DNA of 64,000 nt from Hormiphora californensis (GCA_020137815.1 CM035353.1:1199310-1263309), one strand, 5' to 3'. Counted from the stretch's first letter, positions 11,799 through 22,983 are shown. Numbers and translations: made by a program. Notes: generated from the sequence alone by a model not told the origin.

Positions 11799-12625
11799 TT
11801 TTAAAAAAAAAATTTTTTTGGGGGGGGGAAAAAAAACGGGGGCCAAAACCCCGGGGGGGGGGGGGGGGAAAAAAATTTTAAGGGGTTTTAAAAAATTTTT
11901 AAAAAAAAAAAAAAGGGGGGAAAAAAAAAAAAAAAGGGGGAAAATTTTTTAAAAATTTAAAAGGGGGGGGGGGGGGGGAAAAGGGGGGGGAAAAAAAAAA
12001 AAAGGGAAAATTTTGGGGGGGGGGGGGGGGGAAAAGGGGGGGGGAAAATTTTTTAAAAAAAGGGGAAAAAAAAAAAAAACCCCCCCGGAATTTAAAAAAA
12101 AAGGGCGGGGTTTTGGGGGGGTGGAAAAATAAAAAAAAATTTTCCCCAAAAAAGGGGGGGGAAAAAAAAGGGGGGGGTTTTTGGGGGGGGGCCCCCCCGG
12201 GTTTTTTTAAAAAAAAATTCCCTTTTTTGTTTTTTTGGGGGGGGTTTTTTTAAAAAAGGGGGGAAAAAGGAAAAAAGGGGGAAAAAAAAAAAAGAAAATT
12301 GGGGGGAAAAACCCAAAAAAAAAAAAAAATTTTTTTTTTTTTTTTTTTTAAAAATTTTTTCCCCCCCCAAAAAAAGGAAAAAAAAAAATTTTTAAAAACC
12401 CCTTTTAAAAAATTTTTTTTAAAAAAAAAGGGGCCCCCAAAAATTTTGTTTTTTTAAAATTTTTTTTTTTTTTTTTTAAAAATTTTAAAAAAAACCCCCC
12501 CTTTTCCCCCCTGTTTCCCCCTTTTTTAAAAAAAGGGGAAAAAAATTTTTTATTCCCCAAAACCCTTTTTTCCCCCTTTTCCCCAAAAAAAAAAAAATTT
12601 TTTTTTTTTTTGGGTTTAAACCCCC
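10507..12625. other. Stretched-homopolymer, probably corrupted consensus sequence
   Basis: Over 2.1 kb the sequence consists almost wholly of runs of 3-20 identical bases (G and A first, later all four bases). Dinucleotide diversity is far below the flanks and normal sequence resumes abruptly near 12630. Lys/Gly/Phe/Pro open frames here (for example 10492-11601) are artefacts. Best read as an assembly or base-calling failure over a GA-rich repeat. Confidence 0.85.
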
Positions 12626-12639
12626 CGGGGAAGAAGCTG

Positions 12640-12815
12640 CGATGTATGAGCTTCAATTCCTAACATTATTGTCATATTGAGGCATGAAGCTGACGTTTTG
12701 CTTTTACTATCAAGAGTGCAGACTGCAATTAGCTTACAATTTCACTTATGACAATTGACATGAAGCTGCGATTATTGAGCTTCAATTCCTACATTATGTC
12801 ATATTGAGGACTGGG
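12640..12815. repeat. Imperfect direct repeat (GAAGCTGCGAT...TTGAGCTTCAATTCCTA)
   Basis: Two copies about 110 bp apart share GAAGCTGCGAT, GAGCTTCAATTCCTA and TGTCATATTGAGG. Non-coding. Confidence 0.7.
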
Positions 12816-13154
12816 TAAAGTTGACAAGATGTTACTTTGAACAATTGTTTCAGCTCGATAACAGCTGTTGCAACTCGATAACCTGTTGCAACAAGTGCCT
12901 TGTATAAAACACGAAGTCAACAAAGTGTGTTTGCAAACAGCTACTACGTACTACTACTAGTACTACGCCCTTGTTTTCTAGCGCTCAACACTTCTATTCT
13001 CACTAGTGTTGGTTGTGTATTATATAACTGTGTGTTGCTAGCCCCCACCCCCACCCCTGGTTGTGTGTTGCTTGCCCCCCTGCAGTTGTGCATTTTATAC
13101 GGCTTCCTTTTGCTTGGTGCTTGCTTTAGTATAGCGGTACTACTGTTGACAGTG

Positions 13155-13455
13155 TTGTAGATTGAGATAACAGTCGTGACTGAACCTCAGGTCACGACTG
13201 TTTAGTAAACAGTCGTGACCTGAACAGTGTTTAGTAAACACTGTTTACCCCTGAGAGCTGAGATATCATCGCTATAATTATTGGCTATTCCCTGAAAATT
13301 TCCCTGAAATCTCAGGGAATAGCCGTCCCTGAACCCTGAGATCTCAGGTCTCAGGAGTAAATAGCCTGAACCTGAGGCTCAGGTACAACTGTTTCCCCCT
13401 TTTTGCGAAAACAGTGGGTACTGAACCTCAGGTCACAGTAGTTTGTCCTGAAACC
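13155..13455. repeat. Cluster of the CAGTCGTG / CTGAACCTGAGG palindromic family
   Basis: Repeated inverted words: CAGTCGTGACTGAACCTCAG, GTCACGACTGTTTAGTAAAC, CTCAGGGAATAGCCGT and CTGAACCTGAGGCTCAGG. This is the densest copy of the family also seen at 2996, 37480, 53085 and 58080. It lies upstream of the secreted-protein gene. Confidence 0.75.
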
Positions 13456-13544
13456 TAAACAATAGCCACCACTAGGGTTAACATCACATCACCTTTCCAG
13501 CTGTATTTAGACTTGAACAGGTTTCAGCTAGTCCCTGATCACGA

Positions 13545-14290
13545 TTCTCCTTTCCAGAAATCCAGAATCTAAGGTCTCACACCCTTTCCAGAAATCCAGA
13601 ATCTAAGGTCTCACACCCTTTCCAGAAATCCAGAATCTAAGGTCTCACACCCTTTCCAGAAATCCAGAATCTAAGGTCTCACACCCTTTCCTGAAATCCA
13701 GAATCTAAGGTCTCACACCCTTTCCAGAAATCCAGAATCTAAGGTCTCACACCCTTTCCAGAAATCCAGAATCTAAGGTCTCACACCCTTTCCTGAAATC
13801 CAGAATCTAAGGTCTCACACCCTTTCCTGAAATCCAGAATCTAAGGTCTCACACCCTTTCCAGAAATCCAGAATCTAAGGTCTCACACCCTTTCCAGAAA
13901 TCCATAATCTAAGGTCTCACACCCTTTCCTGAAATCCAGAATCTAAGGTCTCACACCCTTTCCAGAAATCCAGAATCTAAGGTCTCACACCCTTTCCTGA
14001 AATCCAGAATCTAAGGTCTCACACCCTTTCCAGAAATCCAGAATCTAAGGTCTCACACCCTTTCCAGAAATCCAGAATCTAAGGTCTCACACCCTTTCCT
14101 GAAATCCAGAATCTAAGGTCTCACACCCTTTCCTGAAATCCAGAATCTAAGGTCTCACACCCCTTTCCAGAAATCCAGAATCTAAGGTCTCACACCCTTT
14201 CCTGAAATCCAGAATCTAAGGTCTCACACCCTTTCTAGAAATCCAGAATCTAAGGTCACCCACCCTTTCCAGAAATCCAGAATTTAAGGT
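13545..14290. repeat. 35-bp minisatellite (CCAGAAATCCAGAATCTAAG unit start)
   Basis: About 21 near-identical head-to-tail copies, with CCAG/CCTG variation at one site and the last copies more divergent. It ends only about 20 bp before the start codon at 14309, so it occupies the presumed 5' flank of the secreted-protein gene. There are no unique spacers, so it is not a CRISPR array. Confidence 0.95.
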
Positions 14291-14308
14291 TGCAATATAA
14301 TTCTAGCC

Positions 14309-17300
14309 ATGCTTTTGAAGCTGATTGTATTGTTTTGTGTTGCTTTGGTTGGGATAGTAAATGGAATAACAAGATGTATACAAGGTAGGTCCTGATCACC
14401 AATCCTAGGAACCTAGGATCCTAATTATTCTCATTCTCAATTCTTTGAATGAGACACTTACCAAGTAGTTGACAGTTGATATCTCTCTCCTGTAATGCCA
14501 TCACACCTCCCCTATAACATTATTATCCAGAGGGTCCAGGGTCCAGGGTCTCTATCTCTCTCTCTCCTGTAATGCCATCACACCTCCCCTATAACATTAT
14601 TATCCAGAGGGTCCAGGGTCCAGGGTCTCTATCTCTCTCTCTCCTGTAATGCCATCACACCTCCCCTATAACATTATTATCCAGAGGGTCCAGGGTTCTG
14701 GTGTGAGAGCTGTGACAACGCCCAATCGTGTGCCCCCGAGGTTGAGGGACTCCTTGATTTTTGTAGAAGAGAGCTTAACCAGCTCATGGACTGCGAGGTA
14801 ATGGTAGTTTCTCGTCCAATCAGAGCACGTCATTACTGTCACGTGATATCTCTCGTCCAATCAGAGCACGTCATTACTGTCACGTGATATCTCTCGTCCA
14901 ATCAGAGCACGTCATTACTGTCACGTGATATCTCTCGTCCAATCAGAGCACGTCATTACTGTCACGTGATATCTCTCGTCCAATCAGAGCACGTCATTAC
15001 TGTCACGTGATATCTCTCGTCCAATCAGAGCACGTCATTACTGTCACGTGATATCTCTCGTCCAATCAGAGCACGTCATTACTGTCACGTGATATCTCTC
15101 GTCCAATCACAGCACGTCATTACTGTCACGTGATATCTCTCGTCCAATCACAGCACGTCATTACTGTCACGTGATATCTCTCGTCCAATCACAGCACGTC
15201 ATTACTGTCACGTGATATCTCTCGTCCAATCAGAGCACGTCATTACTGTCACGTGATATCTCTCGTCCAATCACAGCACGTCATTACTGTCACGTGATAT
15301 CTCTCGTCCAATCAGAGCACGTCATTACTGTCACGTGATATCTCTCGTCCAATCACAGCACGTCATTACTGTCACGTGATATCTCTCGTCCAATCACAGC
15401 ACGTCATTACTGTCACGTGATATCTCTCGTCCAATCACAGCACGTCATTACTGTCACGTGATATCTCTCGTCCAATCAGAGCACGTCATTACTGTCACGT
15501 GATATCTCTCGTCCAATCAGAGCACGTCATTACTGTCACGTGATATCTCTCGTCCAATCACAGCACGTCATTACTGTCACGTGATATCTCTCGTCCAATC
15601 AGAGCACGTCATTACTGTCACGTGATATCTCTCGTCCAATCAGAGCACGTCATTACTGTCACGTGATATCTCTCTTCCAATCACAGCACTTCATTACTGT
15701 CACGTGATATCTCTCGTCCAATCACAGCACGTCATTACTGTCACGTGATATCTCTCGTCCAATCACAGCACGTCATTACTGTCACGTGATATCTCTCGTC
15801 CAATCAGAGCACGTCATTACTGTCACGTGATATCTCTCTTCCAATCAGAGCACATCATTACTGTCACGTGATATCTCTCGTCCAATCAGAGCACGTCATT
15901 ACTGTCACGTGATATCTCTCGTCCAATCAGAGCACGTCATTACTGTCACGTGATATCTCTCGTCCAATCACAGCACGTCATTACTGTCACGTGATATCTC
16001 TCTTCCAATCACAGCACGTTATTTCAGATTCCAGTGAATTACATGGGATACGCTGCTACAGCCAGCCCACTGAGAGAGGCCCGAAATGACCCAATAACAG
16101 ATAAACGAGGAGGAGGGTTTGTTACTGAACCGTTCTTTCCTGGTGGTGAACCTTGGATGATGGACCAAGGTTTGTTTGTTTGTTTGATTGTCATAATAAA
16201 TCAACCGGTTTGATTGTTTGTTTGTAATAATGGATTGACTAACGGGTAACAATTAGGGTTTGTTAAGTTGTTTTTTCGTTTCTTTTCCAGTGGTGGCCAA
16301 TGCGTTCCGGTTCGTTTGTTTGATTGTTTGTTTAGAACGTCATATAATGAATCGCTCATCTTTACAGACCAGTTTGGAGGAGGGAATAATGATAATGCCC
16401 ACCATATTTCCTACGAAGATTACTACGTTAGCCTCCCCGATGGAATTGACCCAGCTCTCCTAAAAGGTAATAGTCGTCATGACAACTTCTAAAAGGTAAT
16501 AATCTTCCAAGCGAAACATCAGTCTATCACTGTTGATATTTGTCGCGATATGATTAGTATCTGGAACTATGGTATCTAGGTGGTGGGGGGGGGGGGGGCT
16601 TTTTATGCCCCACACGGTATAAATCATTGTTTATTTTCCAATGCATTTTACCGATATATCCTGCCTTGTTTCATTTCACGGTTCACCGATATATCCTGCT
16701 TATAGACGTTGAGTACAACACGGCACTACAGTGGGGATATACCGGGGAGGGGTTCGCTACAACGCAACCCCAGGTTGTAGTTACAGAGGGTGTTGGTGGT
16801 CAGGACTATCCAGCAACCTCCGAACCTCTTTACACCTCCAATATCCTCCAGGTAAATGAGAGAACTGATGTTATCAGAATTTCTGATTCAAATAAGAGAT
16901 CTATTGATCTCATCAGAACCTGAAATGTAATATCTCTAACTACCCCCTGACAGGGCGAAGAGATTGATCCCCCGACCATTACTCGACCTCTCTACAACAT
17001 ATCAGCATTTGTGGGGCAAGCAACAGTGCTCTCGTGTGTGGCAGAGAGTGAAACTGAACTCGGAGTCAGTATTGGTAAGAACCAGGAACCAATCAGAACT
17101 CGTTATTTAGGTCACGTGACTGGTTATTAGCCAATCAGGAGTCAGTATTGGTAAGAATCAATATGTCGTGATTACTGTCAGTATTAGTAAGAATCAGATT
17201 AATATGTCGTGATTACTGTTAGTATAATTGGTAAGAATCAATATGAGATTATACAAGTTAACCCTTTGGGACAAATTGAACAAACAACGCCACTACCATG

Positions 17301-20300
17301 GTTCCGAAGGGTTTATGCTTGATGAGTCAGAGCTAATTTTTTTAATAATAATAAATAAATAAATAAACACAATAATGCCACCCGAACACAAGAGCTAAAA
17401 GTTCATCCATCCGGGACACACATGTCACATGCACACACGTTTAGTCTCGTGGTGGACTCTAATTAGCAGGAACCGACCGAATCAGGAAATACTGGTCCCT
17501 GATTGGCTGATAACCAGTCACGTGACCTAAATAACAAGTTCTGATTGGTTGTTTACTTGTGTCGGTCGGTTCCTGCTAATTAGGGCGTATGACAAACTCA
17601 TTATAATAACTGTGTTATATGTATCTTTCTACAGTGAAACTGGACCGAGAACCCAGAAAGTCGTGGAGGGTAAAGGACAGACAGGAGAGACAGAGAAACA
17701 GGCCGATAAAACTGCTATCACTGCTTTCCTTACCAACGATCATCTTGATGAGGTAGGTGACATTGGAGGCTGAATCTGAGGTTCAGTCACGACTGTTTTC
17801 CCATATAGTTTTATTTCAATTGGCTGAAAGGTATGGAGAGCTCGTCCATAATTTACAGGAAAACCATTGTCAATTATTTTAACGATCTTTCCTTATCATT
17901 AGATTGATGGTGGATGGTACGTGTGTATTGCAGTGAATGGAGGAGGAAGAATCCGTAGTCTCATGCACCTAGATATTACGACCTATGTGAAGGGGTGAGT
18001 GTACTTTATTGGGTGATTTCATCTCTTTCCGAGTGTTTGTTGACCAAGACGATGGTATATTTCTCTTGGGTTTTATTGAAAGCATGATCTGTATTCTAAC
18101 CCCTCCTTCCTGCCTCTATATACAGATTGAGTGTGAAGGGCATCTGGCGTGTATTCCAAACTATGTAACAAACGACCAGCTGTAGGTGCCCTGACTGTGA
18201 CGATACGTTGGGTGAGTATTATAATTATGTGTGTTTGTACAGTTGGAACCCACTGAAATTCCATTATGATTTCATTCCAGAAATTGTGTGTGGGAGCAAC
18301 TGTAAGACCTACCAGAACGACTGTTGGCTGGATCGAGATAACTGCGTTGAAAAGACTAACATAGAGATGATGATCCATGCACCATGCCCTAGGGTTATAC
18401 CTGTAAGTTTTCAAACGGACTTATAGCCACCATTTTAAGTTCTTAAATCCCTTGACCTCCGATTAATCCCCAATCCCTCCGATTAAATATCTTGATACCC
18501 GCGATTAAATTCAAATTCCTCCGAGTAAATCCCCAATTCCTCTCTATATTTCAGCCATTTTCACGGTTGAGCCGAGTGATATCGAAGCTGAAGAAGGACA
18601 TCACGTGATATTGGAATGTCACGTGGTATCATTCCCTGTTGCTACCGTAAGTTCCTTTCTAGTAGTTATTGTTAGTGGTTTGACGGTATGGCATTTTGAT
18701 TATATCATATTTTTCAAAATGAACAAACAAATATTATAATTCCTACTCCCTACTCCCTATTCCCTACTCCCTACTCCCTACTCCCTACTCCCTATTTCCA
18801 GGTGAATTGGTATAGGATAAACAAGATTACAGGGTCACCAGACCACATTGGGGAGGGGAACCAATACAGAGTTGACGAATGATTACACTGTCTCCGGAGA
18901 TTACTATTGTACTGCCAGTATCTGCGAGGGAGGTAGGTAGCAGGAACCGACTGTAACAACTCGTTATTTAGGTCACGTGACTGGTTATCAGCCAATCAGG
19001 GACCAGTATTCCTGATTCGGTCGGTTCCTAGTAGATAGTTATTTTCCAACCAAAATATACCCTGATCTGTAATAAAAGAGCTCGTGAAATCTTTCTATTC
19101 TATTCTGGATTAGATGAATATTACTGAAATTAGTGTCTGAAATGATATCACAGGTGATGTAGTTCCCCCATTCTTCCAGGTCACCAGATAAAGTCCCGTG
19201 TGGCAAGGGTGGAAACGAATGAACACAATCTCTCGACAAAGAGGGATGAGATAAACTACAGGGTGTGCAGAGTGTTTGGGGATCCGCATATCACTACATT
19301 TGATAAGATGAACTATGACTTCCCAGGTATGATTTTATAATCTCATGTCACTACTTCCTCTCTGAATGATCGCATAGTTTAACAATTTGTTAGCAGCATG
19401 GAAGTAAGAAGTTGTTGCATTAAACAGTTACACACTGGAATCTGCCATCAGGCCTGGAATCTGCCATCAGGCCTGATGGTCGATTCCAGGCGTATCAGGA
19501 TCCATTTTTGTAACTGGGCCCTTATAATTGGTTTTCAATATTTCAACTTTCAGGGGAGTGTTCCTACATTTTGAATGGATTGCGACCTGGCAAGTTGGTC
19601 GGTGTATGGACGATTCGCTAACTGCTCCGGAGAGGGAAATAGAGGTAACAAAATATGCAGCTTGACTAATTTGGATTACTGAATAAGCTTCCAATATATT
19701 AGAACAAATTGCATGACCTATCCCTTCTGTATAATTATTCGTAGTATAACTAGGTTTATTTATCTTGTCGATCAGAGCTCTGCATTTTAATAAATCGATA
19801 TCCCTCATGAAGGAAACTTCATTATTCCTTGGTTGACTTTGAATAAAACAAACTAACACCCGCATAACAACGAAGTGATCGCCTCATAATTTCTCTTACC
19901 CCCTCCGCCCCACCGCCCCAACCGCCCCCACCGCCTCCACCAAGCCCCTCCCCCCCCCGTTCCGGCCACTAAAAAACACTTTATTTCCTGTCTAGGTTCC
20001 TGTTTAGAGTCAGTGACAGTGATAGCTGGTTCCACCGCCATAGAACTTCAGAGGGGCTGGGCAATAAACCATCAAGGTGTCAAGATTGATTTCTTTGAAA
20101 CGCAGCAGCACGAGGTAATATGACGTGCTTCACCTGTTACAAAGCCTGACAGTGCCGCACTAAAGTTTCAAATTGTATCAATCTGGAAATAACGGGGATC
20201 AGATATAACTTGCCCCTCACTTCTTAATTAATTGATTAATATTCCCTGCAGGTGCCTTTCTTCCACTTTGATCTGGATGAGAACCTAAACCTTCATGTGA

Positions 20301-22135
20301 CATTGGAGAATGGAGTTGTAGTCATCTGGGATGGTCTATACAGTGTTCAGGTAAATCAATCAAAAAAAGTTAAAACTGGAAATTTATAAAAACATAAAGA
20401 GCTGATAATAGGGATATCATTTTGGGTGAGTGCTGGGGTTCTTGGTCCAGGTGAGTAAAGCTCGTGATGTGCTGCATTACAATATTACATGTGTTACATT
20501 CCCTCTCCCTCAGATAAAACTACCGGAAGGTGACACGACCAACTACTGTGGGCTCTGTGGAAATGGTGATGGGAAGAGTGAAGATGATATGATGTCTTCC
20601 AACGTGTATTTTAGAGGAAACCCAGGATTTATAGATGATAACAGTTTGGGAGCTTATGCTAACAGCTGGGCAATTGATCCGTGAGTTTTTGTCATATCTA
20701 GATCCTGTGGGTGGTGGTTTATAGACTGAGGTTGGGGTGGATAGATCTCACCCACTATATTGTACCCATGTATGTGCATTATAGTCTGATTTTAAATAAC
20801 TGTCGTTTTTTAGAGTTTTCAAATTTCTTTAAATGACCAAAAGTCCGGTTCCTGATGAGATAGAGACTTGAAATTGGAGGTACCGAAGATCTTGCTAAGT
20901 TCTTCTGAACCTCCAAATTTCAAGTCTCTATCTTATCAGGAATCTGAGATATGACACATTTTGTTATTTCAGGGGTGCGACAGTTTCAAAAAATCCGTGG
21001 ATTGTATAATGTCGCGACATTATACAGTAAACTGCAAATCTCTAACACTGTACTCATCTCTCTCAGGTATGGTCAATGTCCCGAATGGCAGTCTCTGTCA
21101 GTGGAGAGCTCGAGGTGTAGTGAGACGGAAAGAGAGGAAAGGAGGGAGAGATGTGGTAATATGTTCTCCATCCAGCAATTGCACCGTGCCACGGTTCAAA
21201 AGAGGTAAGTACCACGTGCAAATTACACACGTGCATTACCGCGGTATTCAAAAGAGGAACCAACTACAAAACAATCATAAACCATATGGGTCTTCTTTTA
21301 GTTTCCATTTGATATCAAAATTACACACACATCAAAACATCGAATTATCAAAAACCCACAAATTATCTACCCCCTCTCCCCCGCAGGTGGACGTGTCATG
21401 GTATATAGAGGCTTGCGTTACAGATAGTTGTGTAATGGCACAGTGGAAGGGAAGGCATGATCCTGCATGTGGAGTTTTGTCTGCCTACACTGCAGCGTGC
21501 CGGGCCGTGGACGTTTACATCTTAGGTATAATACTCTTTATAGCATCCAAATTTATTGGGTGTTGGGTGTGTTTTTGGTGGAGGAAGTTTTAGGCTTGCA
21601 AAATTAAGTTGTAGTCCATGTGAATCGACTTAAAATTATAATCAGGTTGTAATAATACTGCAAGGGAACCTTCTGTTTGACGTAACACAAAACCTAAAAT
21701 ATCACCTTATAAAGAAACTTTATCCTAGTTCGGCATTATGTCATTTGTATTTTAAGTAAATTTATTAAAGCTTTAATAAACTTACTTAAAATACATATGA
21801 CATAATGCAGAATTGAACTTGGACAAAGTTTCCCACGCGATAAGACGTGTATTAGATCACGCCTTATTTAAAAAGACCTAAACTTTCTAGCCTAATTAAT
21901 AAATTAACAGTCATACTCATAGTCATGATTTTATCCCTTAAGTCATCCCTTAGGTCATACAACCAATAGTCAATACAACCAATAGTCAATACTACCAATA
22001 GTCAATACAACTCACCTTCACTTTCCATTTTCAGACGCACACTGGCGGAGTGACGTTGGATGCCCCAACATGAAGGAACACCAGGACTTTGTAATCACCA
22101 CAGGGTGCCCCAAAACAACAAACCTCCTTGGATAA
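14309..22135 (+). CDS. Secreted Ig-Kazal-Ig-VWD-C8 protein, about 780 residues, with frame breaks
   Basis: Exons: 14309-14384, 14694-14797, 16028-16169, 16291-16466, 16706-16851, 16954-17074, 17635-17752, 17903-17994, 18180-18211, 18281-18402, 18555-18646, 18802-18932, 19180-19326, 19554-19644, 19996-20114, 20252-20350, 20514-20680, 21067-21204, 21387-21525, 22035-22135 (TAA). Exon 1 encodes a signal peptide (MLLKLIVLFCVALVGIVNG). Exon 2 is Cys-rich (FWCESCDNAQSC). Exons 6-8 form an Ig-like domain (TVLSC to GGWYVCIA); 9-10 a Kazal domain (VCGSNCKTYQNDC); 11-12 a second Ig (HVILECHV to SGDYYCTAS); 13-17 a VWD domain (VFGDPHITTFD to NYCGLCGNGDG); 18-19 a C8 domain (YIEACVTDSC). No membrane segment follows, so extracellular matrix or mucus is the likely site. 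Frame is lost at joins 3/4 (repairable with a donor 4 nt downstream), 6/7, 10/11 and 18/19, and inside exons 12 and 14. Either a decaying gene or uncorrected indels. Confidence 0.75.
14480..14693. repeat. Three tandem copies of a 75-bp unit ending at a splice acceptor
   Basis: Each unit has a CT-rich run, CCTGTAATGCCATCACACC, ATAACATTATTATCCAGAGG and GTCCAGGGTCCAGGG. The last copy ends in the polypyrimidine/AG acceptor of exon 2 of the secreted-protein gene, so the tract plus acceptor has been triplicated. Confidence 0.85.
14812..16015. repeat. 41-bp satellite array with CCAAT and CACGTG in every unit
   Basis: About 29 head-to-tail units running TCTCGTCCAATCAGAGCACG, TCATTACTGTCACGTGATAT, C. 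Main variants are GAG/CAC after CCAATCA and CGTCC/CTTCC at the start. The array fills nearly all of the intron between exons 2 and 3 of the secreted-protein gene. Each unit has CCAATCA, a CRE-like CACGTCA and an E-box in GTCACGTGA. A regulatory array is possible but unproven. Confidence 0.95.
17083..17137. mobile_element. CCAAT/CACGTG MITE core at a duplicated splice donor, copy 2
   Basis: 55 bp of the family core (CAGGAACCAATCAGAACTCG, TCACGTGACTGG) lie between two identical 20-bp copies of an exon-donor junction (17062-17081 and 17138-17157, GGAGTCAGTATTGGTAAGAA). The first copy is the donor of exon 6. Confidence 0.8.
17471..17575. mobile_element. CCAAT/CACGTG MITE, full-length copy 3
   Basis: Complete copy: CAGGAACCGACCGAATCAGG at left and the inverted GTGTCGGTCGGTTCCTG at right, flanked by AATTAG and CTAATTAG, a probable palindromic target duplication. 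It lies in the same intron as copy 2. Confidence 0.85.
17765..17805. repeat. Solo fragment of the CAGTCGTG palindromic family
   Basis: CTGAATCTGAGGTTCAGTCA followed by CGACTGTTTTCCC, inside an intron of the secreted-protein gene. Matches the family at 13155-13455. Confidence 0.6.
18722..18796. repeat. Short (TACTCCC)n-like repeat
   Basis: About nine copies of CTACTCCC or CTATTCCC just upstream of the acceptor of exon 12. They probably serve as its polypyrimidine tract. Confidence 0.8.
18941..19030. mobile_element. CCAAT/CACGTG MITE next to a splice donor, copy 4
   Basis: Starts CAGGAACCGACTGTAACAAC eight bases after the donor of exon 12 (GAG, gtaggtag) and ends TTCGGTCGGTTCCTAG, then GTAG. 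The core keeps GGTCACGTGACTGG and CAGCCAATCAGG. This is the second donor in this gene with a copy directly attached. Confidence 0.8.
20783..20955. mobile_element. Palindromic MITE (TATAGTCGGATTTTAAATAA family), partial copy
   Basis: Left end ATAGTCTGATTTTAAATAAC, then TCCGGTTCCTGATGAGATAG, then inverted arms around GAAGATCTTGCTAAGTTCTT. The right terminus is lost. It lies in the intron before the C8 exons. Confidence 0.75.
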
Positions 22136-22436
22136 CAATGTATATAATATGTTAATGTATATTGTACATAATGTATATATAATGTATAAAATTAGAGAGC
22201 TAAATTACAGAGATCGATATTACTTTAAACAAAGATCTGTCAGGATTGACCTGCAGTACTGATTGTCTCGCGCAGACGTATATTACAACTACAGTTAACT
22301 GTGGACAAGGTGAAGGGAAGTAATTTTGATATCTCCTTCTGTACAACAAGGTGTTTGGAATATTTGCAGGAGTCAAAAGAGTTGTGAAACTATATCAAAT
22401 GAATGGAGACACATTTGACTAGCTATATTTTGCCAT
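22136..22436. other. 3' flank of the secreted-protein gene
   Basis: AT-rich, with TGTATATAATGT repeats just after the stop codon. No clear AATAAA signal and no gene seen. Confidence 0.45.
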
Positions 22437-22563
22437 CCCCCATAGGAATTTCGCGCGGAGGAACCTGCATTCTCCAGCCTTTTCGGCACGCGAATGAAGG
22501 TGATTATCCAAGAAAAAACTAGCTAAATTCTTGGAGAAAACAGGCATTCACGCAGCAGACCGC
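22437..22563 (+). repeat. Dispersed GC-rich repeat, inverted copy at 34200-34358
   Basis: Contains CCCATAGGAATTTCGCGCGG, AACCTGCATTCTCCAGCC and AACAGGCATTCACGC. The inverted copy carries the same words, and at both sites the TATAGTCGG-family MITE lies within a few hundred bases. Confidence 0.75.
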
Positions 22564-22756
22564 GCGCGCGATTGATGTTATAGTGAGTGCTAACGGTGTT
22601 TTCTCGATTCAGCAGGGTATTTGGGAGTCAATGCGCGCTACTGACATACACCATTTGTCGAGTCAGATCAGTGCAGCAGTGCAGCTGATTCAGTTGTTTC
22701 TCGAAATAACCTGGCTCACTTAAAATGATCGTTCTGAGGAATACATTCATTTTCAC

Positions 22757-22983
22757 AACTATAGTCGGATTTTAAATAACTGTTGTTTTTTAGAGTTTTC
22801 AAATTTCTTAAAATGACCATAACTCCGGTTCCTGATGAGAAAATTTAAGGACTTGGAATTTGGAGGTTACGAAGATCATGCTAAGTTTTTCGTAACCTCC
22901 AAAATTCAATTCTCTGTCTTAATCTCATCAGGAACCGGAGATTAATTTTGAGAAACGTCATTTATTTAAAATCCGACTATAAC
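22757..22983. mobile_element. Palindromic MITE (TATAGTCGGATTTTAAATAA family), complete copy
   Basis: Terminal inverted repeats TATAGTCGGATTTTAAATAA and TTATTTAAAATCCGACTATA, with the outer TA on both sides suiting a TA target duplication as for Tc1/mariner-type elements. The interior is fold-back, with paired TCCGGTTCCTGATGAG words. Confidence 0.85.

Noticed and set aside
13545-14290. Regular 35-bp repeats resembling a CRISPR array
   Set aside because: Units are contiguous with no unique spacers, there are no cas genes, and the setting is an animal gene with introns.
17075-17150. Use of the second duplicated donor to repair the exon 6/7 phase conflict
   Set aside because: It would fix the phase but the included element carries an in-frame TAG (GGTTATTAG).
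18126-18211. Longer exon starting after the acceptor at 18125
   Set aside because: It contains an in-frame TAA; the acceptor at 18179 gives a 32-nt exon that completes a Kazal domain in phase.
20430-20684. Start codon at 20430 for a separate VWD protein
   Set aside because: The upstream part is intron; a strong polypyrimidine/AG acceptor at 20513 and correct phase join this exon to the preceding VWD exons.
20973-21021. Extra exon with GCDSFKKSVDC after the VWD domain
   Set aside because: Not in phase with the exon before it, whereas joining 20680 directly to 21067 is in phase and leads into the C8 domain.
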